Translations under genes and position numbers: made by a program
Notes under the pieces: generated by a model
What the model was told of the DNA's origin: nothing
Database searches by the model: none
What the model saw: only the letters and a program-made list of their open reading frames with translations
Assembly: GCA_034696485.1 (NCBI GenBank)
Contig: JAQIWT010000301.1
Location: forward strand, 1-24,154
Source: Isohypsibius dastychi
Taxonomy: Eukaryota; Tardigrada; Eutardigrada; Parachela; Isohypsibiidae
DNA length: 24,154 nt
Direction: 5' to 3'
Part shown: one piece after another, positions 1 to 6,463 of the stretch
Layout: the number at the start of each line of letters is the position of its first letter
How positions within the stretch are numbered: position 1 is the first letter of the stretch

Positions 1-385
1 CGTCGAGATAAATAAGGAAGAACTTCCATCACTTCGCCGTACTGAAAAATTAAAAAAAGAATTACAAACGGATACGACAAGACTTTATCACGATCGTACA
101 AGACTTTTTCACGTTTAAAGTAGTTTTATTAGTAAACTCACAAAATTTGTACTAATGAAACTAAATTTCCAACAAGTAAAACAAATACACCGAAATCCAT
201 TTTTAATTAATCCATCTGTTGAAGTAATATATGATCTGTTCAGGTAATAGCGGAAAATAAATAAACAAAAATGAGATCGATAATGATAACCTTTTAAATG
301 ATTTTAATATATTTATGAAGATCACATCGAAAATTAAATTAAATATTTAAAATAAAAATCTGGGTAGAAATCTGTTTGGACTTAC
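1..385. other. AT-rich stretch without recognisable gene
   Basis: I see no open exon with family similarity on either strand. The last PRODH-like exon of the neighbouring remnant ends at 386 with a GTAAGT donor-like sequence. A further downstream exon (the C-terminal beta-alpha part after the KYxPYG region) would be expected on the minus strand here or further left, and I could not find it. Confidence 0.5.
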
Positions 386-1846
386 TGGTACATACTGTAT
401 TTATAAATGCTGTATCCTCCTTGACCTTTAGACACAATATAAATGACTGTGTTGAAATGTTCTATGAGAGCTGCCCGAACAGGAATAACTTACCGAGATT
501 GAAACAGGAGCAGTGGAAAAGATTCTCTAATGCTCTTGATTGAGACTACCATAATCTGATCACACATTCCAAGAAGCTGCCCAAAGCAGACAACCCGATC
601 AGCTGGCTCGATTCCTAATTCAGTCATTCTGCAAGAAAATATGCTATTAATTTCAGATTGACTCATAGAAATTAAACACAACATGACATTTGTAAAAACC
701 AGACAAAAAACTGAAAAAAAATTATCAGCCTAATGTTTGATATACTTTGACAGTTTGTTTATTTATTAGTACCGACTGTTGAACTACTGAAGTTGTCAGA
801 AATAGTAAATTCGTAAGATGGTACATAACAACAAAATATTTTTCGACTCACTTGTTCACCGTGAAACGAACGGAATCCTCATTGTGCGTAGCCATCCTTT
901 CAAATAAAACAAAAATTATGTCAAACCGTCACACAAACTTAATTTCAGACTGTCGTTTTCTCACATGATAGCGACTTTTCGTTGTTAAACTCCGCGAATC
1001 TTGATTTCTTCCAGCGTTGTCTCGATGACCTTTCCATACATGGCCGTGGTATCTTCGTAAGTTGAATTGATGGGGTCCGGATAGCCTAATGCGGCTGCGC
1101 GATCACGCTCCTCCTTCATACTGTATACCGGTAAGCACCGCGAACTATCTTCGCTCCGAAAAAGAAATCTTCTTTCCGCGCAATGTCCAGATGATTTATA
1201 ACACTTCGGCACGCATCCTAAAATCACGTAAAAATGAAAAACCGAAACAGGTCAATAAATCTAATCGAGCATAAATGGTCATTTTTGATACATTTCAAAA
1301 TCAAGTCAACGATAATCACAATTAAAATAATGTTTCAGAATGATCATTATGTGATTTAACAATCATTACGTGATTTGTGTTAGAAATTTAAATACTGAAA
1401 AAATGTGTTCAGAAATTCTGTTCGAAATGTTTTCAAAAGAACTATTTCCGAACAAAAGAAATTAACAGGTATTTTAAATACGGTTACTAGAAACACAACG
1501 TGAATAAACCAATTGGCAATTAACTATATTTTTTGCGCTGGAAAAAAATTCTAAAAACGGCAGTTTTATTCAGGTTTATGTCTGATCTTTTTCAAACCTT
1601 AAGGTAACACTGGTAAGTGTTGAAGATGAACGCCTTCTGTTGGTTATAACGCCGCATATATTCCATGGTAATTTTGCTAATAGCCGGCTGGAAGTAAGTC
1701 TGTTCCGCATCGATCATCATCCGCACTTCTTTATGAACAGCATGCTGAAAAAATATCCAAATAAACAAATTTTTCATCCTTGTTCTCATCATGTTGTGAA
1801 ACATTTCCTGGTCTTCATCGGTGAAAGGGACAATCAGCGACTTGAA
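386..1846 (-). pseudogene. Proline dehydrogenase (PRODH) remnant, 5'-truncated and decayed
   Basis: PRODH is a mitochondrial FAD enzyme that oxidises proline to pyrroline-5-carboxylate. Exon-like pieces follow the family order on the minus strand: about 1780-1846 (VPFTDEDQEMFHNMM), 1598-1744 (MMIDAEQTYFQPAIS and FNTYQCYLK), 991-1217 (FFFGAKIVRGAY, then MKEERDRAAALGYPDPIN), 852-896 (MATHNEDSVRF), about 553-628 (FGQLLGMCDQI) and 386-425 (GQGGYSIYKY). These match the barrel core. The mitochondrial N-terminal part is absent: the sequence to the right is the terminal repeat of a mobile element. Lesions include an 11-base insertion at 1120-1130 between the Y of RGAY and the following M, which shifts the frame; a donor after the 1780-1846 piece reading GATGAA; a poor donor after IKIRG with the wrong phase; and no acceptor before the FNLG segment (about 491-500). 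I infer a non-functional copy. A working gene with unusual splicing is unlikely given the frameshift. The family assignment is firm. Confidence 0.85.
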
Positions 1847-2010
1847 CTGAACACTACTTTTCACCGGCATTGGAATGTGGAAATGCAAAATCCAAAACAT
1901 GATAAACTGAAGCTGATTGATTGACGGTGTGTGTGTGCTGCGTGTGTACGTTGCGCACGTTGCAGAGCGTACGCCGCGTAGTTTTGGCCGCGTTGGCTAA
2001 CCATAGTTTT
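1847..2010. repeat. Diverged right terminal repeat of a neighbouring element (best match 1878-2005)
   Basis: From about 1878 to 2005 the plus strand resembles the right terminal repeat at 6113-6261 in the same orientation. It has an AATGCAAAATCCAAAACATG start (compare AATGCAGAAAATCAAAACATG), a GT-rich middle (CGGTGTGTGTGTG, GTGTACG) and the same 24 terminal bases ending in GGCTAACCATA. It is shorter and clearly older than the 149-bp repeats. It looks like the right end of another member of the same repeat family, whose interior would hold the PRODH remnant to the left. Its own left end is not visible. Confidence 0.6.
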
Positions 2011-2034
2011 TATGGTTAGCCAACGCGGCCAAAA
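1982..2034. repeat. Perfect 24-bp-arm palindrome with 5-bp loop
   Basis: Arms 1982-2005 and 2011-2034 are exact reverse complements (outer bases TTTTGGCCGCG, inner bases TAACCATA / TATGGTTA), separated by GTTTT at 2006-2010. It arises because two element ends of one family lie head to head, leaving TA-GTTTT-TA between the TGGTTAGCC tips. The arms are GC-rich and could extrude as a cruciform or form a strong RNA hairpin. Confidence 0.9.
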
Positions 2035-2159
2035 GTACACGCTCGCGCACGTACACACCACACCACACACGCACTCCTCACACACACACCGCTCTGACTT
2101 CATGTGTCTCTTCTTTCTATGCAAAGCAATCATGTTTTGATTTTCTGCATTTTAGCAGT
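2011..2159 (+). repeat. Left terminal inverted repeat
   Basis: It starts TATGGTTAGCCAACGCGG and ends TTTTAGCAGT. It is base-for-base the reverse complement of 6113-6261 over 149 positions. The middle is a CA-rich tract (ACACACCACACCACACACGC). The perfect identity, compared with the diverged third copy at 1878-2005, points to recent movement or repeat homogenisation. Confidence 0.85.
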
Positions 2160-2185
2160 TTCGTTATTTTTTGGAATATCCATTT

Positions 2186-2254
2186 TATGAGTTTGAACGA
2201 CGAGAACAGCGCGGCAGAATCTTTCGTTTTCCATCGATATTATTGCTTTGCAGG
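2186..2254 (+). repeat. Subterminal homologous block with short ORF start (left copy)
   Basis: After a 27-base gap inside the left terminal repeat comes ATGAGTTTGAACGACGAG, encoding MSLNDENSAAESF. Its partner is the minus-strand block 5963-6036 (MSMNDENSAVESF). The two are similar but not identical, so the inverted homology extends about 250 bases inward with a diverged inner part. The left copy ends TTTGCAG|GC, which is not a standard donor. Its reading phase does not fit the first HECT exon downstream, so I see no fusion on this side. Confidence 0.6.
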
Positions 2255-2522
2255 CTGTTTAGAAATGGTGTGCGACGAAAACTTGGTTTTTGTTATCGTA
2301 ATCGGGAAATTTATTTCGATGCTGGAGCTGTCTAAATTACGGGATGTGCATGTTTTTGGGACCGACCGACCAAACAAGCCACGAAACTGGAATGGAATAA
2401 TGAGTTTACCAAAACATTCATTCAGGAGCGGAGCAAATGTCCAAGCATCCTTCGCATTTTCTCTCAGAAATCGGGAGTATATCGCAGGGAGATACATCGT
2501 TTTTGGCGACTGATTTTACCAG

Positions 2523-4201
2523 GATACCAAGACAAAACGATATTGAGGATGTATTGGATTTAACGTTCGCCGTAGAGCATAGTGTTTTCGGTCAGCTGGA
2601 ACTCCATGAACTCAAGCCGAATGGGAAGAATATTCCCGTGACAGATGATAATGAAAAGGAATATGTTCGGTAAGCCGGTCTGAGTATTTTGAAAGTTACT
2701 GCGTATTCACCAGATCTGGGAACGGTTTTGAAGAACATATCATCTTTTTTTTGCAGACTCTATGTTACTTGGCGGTTTATGCAAGGCATAGTGCCACAGT
2801 TCCTGCCACTTCAAAAGGGATTTCAGGAACTCGTCCCACCTGGGCTGCCGATGAACGCGAACTCGAGGCAAGTCGAACATCTTGGAAGAAAATCAATGCC
2901 ATGAAAATCATCTCGTTTCTCGTTTCAAAAATATCGAAAATAAACGAATGAACAAATGTCAAAAATACAATAAAATAATTTTCAGACTAGACAAATTTTT
3001 TTTATTCATTCAAACATTCAACTGAAATTTAATCGATCGTTGGTACAGTATTTGCAGACCACTGAAAGTAATAGCTGATATTTTGTAAAAACCACAACAT
3101 TTACACAATTTGTTTGAGGAAAATCAATTAATTAATTTATTTATTTATTTACTTTGTACGATAAAGGAAAGTATATGCTTGTGCTAATTTTTTCTCTTCT
3201 TTTTTTCTAGCTTGTAATTTGTGGTTTGAGCCAAGTTGACATCGAAGACTGGAAAACCAACACGCGATTAAAGCACTGCACTTCCGATACGCCGGTTGTT
3301 CAGTGGTTTTGGAAAGCCGTCGATTCCTATTCCGCTGAAATGAGATCGCGGCTTCTTCAATTTGTTACCGGATGCTCAAGAGTGCCTCTTCAAGGCTTCA
3401 AAGCATTACAAGGTGAGAGGCTTCAAATGCACATTTCCTGTCGAAAAAAACAGCTGTTAACCTTTTCTGTTCTTTTGCAACAGGCTCAACTGGCGCATCT
3501 GGTCCGCGACTCTTCACCATGCATCTAATTGATGCCTGCTCGGATAACTTGCCAAAAGCTCACACACGGTAAGGAAAAAAACTTGTTTGATATTTTGATT
3601 TTGGGTTATTTTTTCGTTTAAATCGCACAACTATGAATATTTAATTTTGGATTTTTATTATCTGATTGAGCTACTTTAGCATATTTCCAGCCCGAGTGAG
3701 TGCTTTAAAATTCTGACTAGTCAGATCTCACGTAAAAGTAAAACAATAAAGAGCGAAGTAAAATGAAGTTTAACGAAACAGTTGTTAACATATTTGTGAA
3801 AGTTCTTTCTGAAATTAGTCGAGTTTTTCCAAAATTTTTGTTCTTTTGAGATTTTAAACAATTTTTTCCGTCTCATTCACTTCGATTTTTGTTCTCGAAT
3901 TCGATTGTATTTTTATTTTCTGACAAGTAAAGATTTTTTTGTAATCCTTTCGGGGCATCTTGTTTTGTTTGTTTATTTGTTTTACCAAAAGTGAACTATC
4001 AAATTCACGGAATTTTATCAGCGTTTTTGGATTTGTGCAATTCAAATATAATAAATGTTTATTTAGATTTTTCTAGTTTTCAGTTTCAACCCGATTGACA
4101 TTTCGCCATATGAAAACTACGAAAAACTTCTGGAGAAGCTGACTATTGCCGTGGTTGAAACTTGTGGATTCGCGGTGGAAAAGGTTGATCCACGGGACTA
4201 A
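2523..4201 (+). pseudogene. NEDD4/Smurf-type HECT E3 ligase C-terminal remnant, catalytic Cys replaced
   Basis: Five exon-like segments encode the distal HECT domain: 2523-2669 ([28 protein letters not shown]), 2757-2867 (LYVTWRFMQGI, LQKGFQELVP), 3211-3412 (DWKTNTRLKHC, LLQFVTG, RVPLQGFKALQ), 3484-3568 (GPRLFTMHLIDAC, NLPKAHT) and 4084-4201 (PYENYEKLLEKL, ETCGFAVE). Residues match the Smurf/NEDD4 class, not UBR5. The codon joined across 3568/4084 is CGT (Arg) where the family has the active-site Cys (HTCFN), so thioester transfer would be impossible. The second segment also needs a frame change between GFQELVP and DERELE, with loss of a few residues. WW, C2 and proximal HECT sequence are absent. 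The intron after 2867 begins GCAAGT (GC-AG type). I infer a dead captured fragment. Confidence 0.85.
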
Positions 4202-5048
4202 TGCTGCCAAAAAGAATAAGTTGTTGGCTTGATAATTTTTTTTTCGTTGTCATTTTCATAACTGATCTGAGAGACGATTTGGTGGAACGGGCTTTCTAAC
4301 TTTGACGGTGTTTCCTTGATCTTATATTCTGCTTGTTGTCGGAATTTCCGGTTATGATAATTTCACTTTGGATTCTCTATTGTTTTAAATCAGAAGATTA
4401 TTTCTCAGGTTTCTTTTTGTTTGTTATTGGATGTTTCAGGCTGCTGGGAAGTCTGCAGATCTGAAGAAAGAGAACTTTGCGAACTGACCAGATCGATTTT
4501 CGCTCCGGTGTTAAAAGCATTAAATTCGTGGCGAACAACAGATTATTTCGCGGATTATATTAGTTTCCAGTGTTTTCGCAGTATTTTCGAATCACAATTC
4601 ACAACACCACTGAATCACCAATCGGAAACGAATATTCGCAAAAACTTGAAGTCAAACTCGCTCAAAGAATTATATTTCATTACAAGTATTGATCTTAAAT
4701 TAATTCAAATCTTAAATAAAATTTAGTTAATTAAAACAATCAGTTTTAATTAATCAATTTAATTTTTTCCTTTTGAAATACATCACCTCCATTTCGTCAC
4801 CAAATACGAGGAGGATTTTCATGAATATTTTCAGTCCAGTACAGTTCTACTACGTAGCAAAGTAAAAGCCAACAAATGTCACAAAAACTGTCATGTCTGC
4901 AAAGTGCAAACATGTAAAATCATTCCGCAATCGAATCGACAACAGCGCATTTGTTATCCTGCGAAAGAAATATTCTAGTAATGAGAAGAAAAGAAAAGAA
5001 AAACATGGCCCTTAGATTTGCGACTGCGAAAAAACATCCAATAAAATG
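4202..5048. other. No recognisable gene
   Basis: The stretch follows the HECT remnant stop and would include its 3' trailer. A plus-strand ORF at 4421-4726 begins near a TTTCAG acceptor-like site, but I recognise no family in it and its distal part is AT-rich. AG-rich sequence at 4978-5003 (AGAAGAAAAGAAAAG) is low complexity. Confidence 0.4.
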
Positions 5049-5267
5049 TTAAGTGGACGCTTGCTTGGACCGTTTTCCAAAATCCTGGCCAACACGACAT
5101 TTTCCAAATGTATTCGAATTCTTGAATAAATACACAACTTCAACTGATCCGACTATCAAATCCGAATATATTGTGTGCAGAGCTTGATCAACAAAATGAA
5201 CGACATCCGCATCTTGATCTTCCTTCAATTTCTGCAACGCTTGTTTCACCGAGCTATTCCGTATGCA
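5049..5267 (-). other. Unidentified exon-like segment, 73 codons including stop
   Basis: On the minus strand a good acceptor (CTTGTTGCAG) opens a frame starting CIRNSSVKQALQKLKEDQDA and ending with a TAA stop at 5049. The first 40 residues are amphipathic and charged, in the style of a helical-repeat domain (VKQALQKLKEDQDADVVHF), and the rest is mixed. I cannot assign a family. It sits inside the repeat-bounded element on the same strand as the calcium-sensor fragment, but does not look like an EF-hand. It may be the 3' exon of another captured gene. Confidence 0.4.
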
Positions 5268-5288
5268 CTGCAACAAGAACAACATCAC

Positions 5289-5700
5289 ATCACATCACTA
5301 TGAACCGGAAAACAGACGAATAATTTTGATCAACCAAATTAAAATTACTTCACGGCTTTTCTGCAACACGAAAAATCACAGAATAACTGAGGAAACCTAA
5401 GTTACCAAATTTCGAACAAAAAAAGTTGTCAAACATTTACGTCGATTTCAGCACTTCACGATAAAACGGCTGATGAGATTTTTACCAACAATATTCAAAC
5501 TCAACTCACTGTTTTCAGTTAAATAAACAATCGTGACGAAGTAACAAATCCAAATAATTTCATTGTCAAGAATTTACAAATTTCTTCAAATCGTTTTTGA
5601 TCACATGTCTCCAATAAATAATGCAATCATATATTTTGCATTTCTTACGTTTCATCCAAAGTCGAGCCGATTTCCTTGATACTTTAAGCCACGTTAAAGC
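5289..5700. other. No recognisable gene
   Basis: This is AT-rich sequence between the unidentified exon-like segment and the calcium-sensor fragment. I found no EF-hand exon of a calcium sensor on the minus strand, although later exons would be expected here if the gene were complete. Confidence 0.4.
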
Positions 5701-5754
5701 GAACATTATGGATGTCTACTGAGACAATCTCTTTAGAAACCAGCATTGTCTGCT

Positions 5755-5874
5755 GATCGCCTGCTCGTCGAAATTGGTGTTTGCACGAAGAAATTCCAGC
5801 TCCGATTCGGTCAATTTCAGCCTGGACTTGTCCTGTTTTTTTGCTCGACAGTCCACCCATTCCGGAGACTGGCG
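5755..5874 (-). pseudogene. Neuronal calcium sensor-like first coding exon, frameshifted
   Basis: After an acceptor (TGTGTGCAG, exon from 5874) the minus strand starts ATG at 5860 with MGGLSSKK, an N-myristoylation-type MGxxxS start. It continues in another frame as DKSRLKLTESELEFLRANTN and then FDEQAI. That is the pattern of NCS/visinin/hippocalcin N-termini (MGxxxSK, then an LTxxELExLxxNTxF helix). The shift lies in a run of seven A (5836-5842 as T on plus): six A would keep one frame. No donor follows the conserved part, and no EF-hand exons were found to its left. The family call rests on about 35 residues and is moderate; the frameshift is seen directly. Confidence 0.5.
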
Positions 5875-5962
5875 CTGCACACAAATATGAATTCCGGTAA
5901 AATCGCTGAACGCTTTTGGAACATGACTTAAGCGGAGGAACACTTTTTCCCAACTGCCATCA

Positions 5963-6036
5963 CCTGCAAACCAAAGATATCGATGGAAAAACTTGAACGA
6001 TTCCACCGCGCTGTTCTCGTCGTTCATACTCATCAA
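5963..6036 (-). repeat. Subterminal homologous block with possible leader exon (right copy)
   Basis: Minus-strand ATG codons at 6036-6026 open MSMNDENSAVESFKFFHRYL, partner of the block at 2186-2254. It ends GCAG|GTGATG at 5964. Splicing over 89 bases to the acceptor at 5874 would be in phase (GCA G|CG CCA GTC TCC GGA ATG) and would put this leader in frame with MGGLSSKK of the calcium-sensor fragment. Whether this is transcribed is unknown. Confidence 0.5.
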
Positions 6037-6112
6037 CCGGATATTGTTATTCCAAATGATGAGTTTGCTCCCATTTTGATGTCAGATAAAGAGTTATTAC
6101 TTATGATATGAG

Positions 6113-6261
6113 ACTGCTAAAATGCAGAAAATCAAAACATGATTGCTTTGCATAGAAAGAAGAGACACATGAAGTCAGAGCGGTGTGTGTGTGAGGAGTG
6201 CGTGTGTGGTGTGGTGTGTACGTGCGCGAGCGTGTACTTTTGGCCGCGTTGGCTAACCATA
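6113..6261 (-). repeat. Right terminal inverted repeat
   Basis: This is the reverse complement of 2011-2159, with no mismatch seen over 149 bases. Its outer tip GGCTAACCA is followed by TA at 6260-6261. It contains a GT-rich tract at 6183-6235. The tip ends 202 bases upstream of the ubr-5 start codon. Confidence 0.85.
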
Positions 6262-6463
6262 CGTTTTCGTTTCCGTGCGTATACACAAGCTTTGGATGCA
6301 GTGTCGCAAACACATTTTTCCGACGTGAACATAATTCAGATTCGAGAAATTCGAAGGAGCTTCCGCTGTTTCGGTGATCTTCTTTCATACTCGACCAACG
6401 ATTAAATCAAATAGCTCGGTGATTCTACCTGGGAACTTCTTACCTGGACAGGTTCCAGTCATA
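6262..6463 (+). promoter_or_regulatory. Presumed ubr-5 upstream/5' leader region
   Basis: About 200 bases lie between the mobile-element tip and the chosen ATG. I see no convincing TATA box. CATAATTCAG near 6329-6338 could serve as a splice or trans-splice acceptor for the leader. The frame is open upstream of the chosen ATG to about 6374. The ATG at 6464 (ATAATGG) was preferred because the family similarity starts there. Confidence 0.3.

Larger units (their letters stand above)
2011..6261. mobile_element. 4.25-kb terminal-inverted-repeat element carrying host gene fragments
   Basis: The two ends (2011-2159 and 6113-6261) are perfect 149-bp inverted repeats by visual comparison. If the tips are taken as TGGTTAGCC, a TA dinucleotide flanks both sides, as with TA-targeting cut-and-paste transposons. 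No transposase ORF is visible inside, so the element is non-autonomous. The interior holds a HECT-ligase remnant on the plus strand, an unidentified exon-like piece and a calcium-sensor exon on the minus strand. The two end-proximal remnants point inward from their repeats. This layout resembles Pack-MULE/Pack-type capture elements known in plants. It could also be two copies of a shorter repeat that happen to face each other; the identical ends and TA flanks favour one element, but do not prove it. Confidence 0.55.

Noticed and set aside
1640-1924. 94-codon plus-strand ORF
   Set aside because: It is antisense to the PRODH exon at 1598-1744, whose minus-strand translation matches the family strongly.
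2523-4201. Partial duplicate of the nearby ubr-5 HECT domain
   Set aside because: Residues ([37 protein letters not shown]) match the NEDD4/Smurf class, while the ubr-5 C-terminus reads LPTANTC and KTKNFGFV; the two are different HECT subfamilies.
4421-4726. 101-codon plus-strand ORF after the HECT remnant, preceded by TTTCAG
   Set aside because: No family resemblance, AT-driven distal composition, and the HECT frame already stopped at 4201.
6139-6405. Open frame running through the right terminal repeat, identical in part to one at 1861-2133
   Set aside because: Its coding look is just translation of the inverted-repeat DNA and its GT-rich tract; the shared peptide reflects shared repeat sequence, not a protein family.
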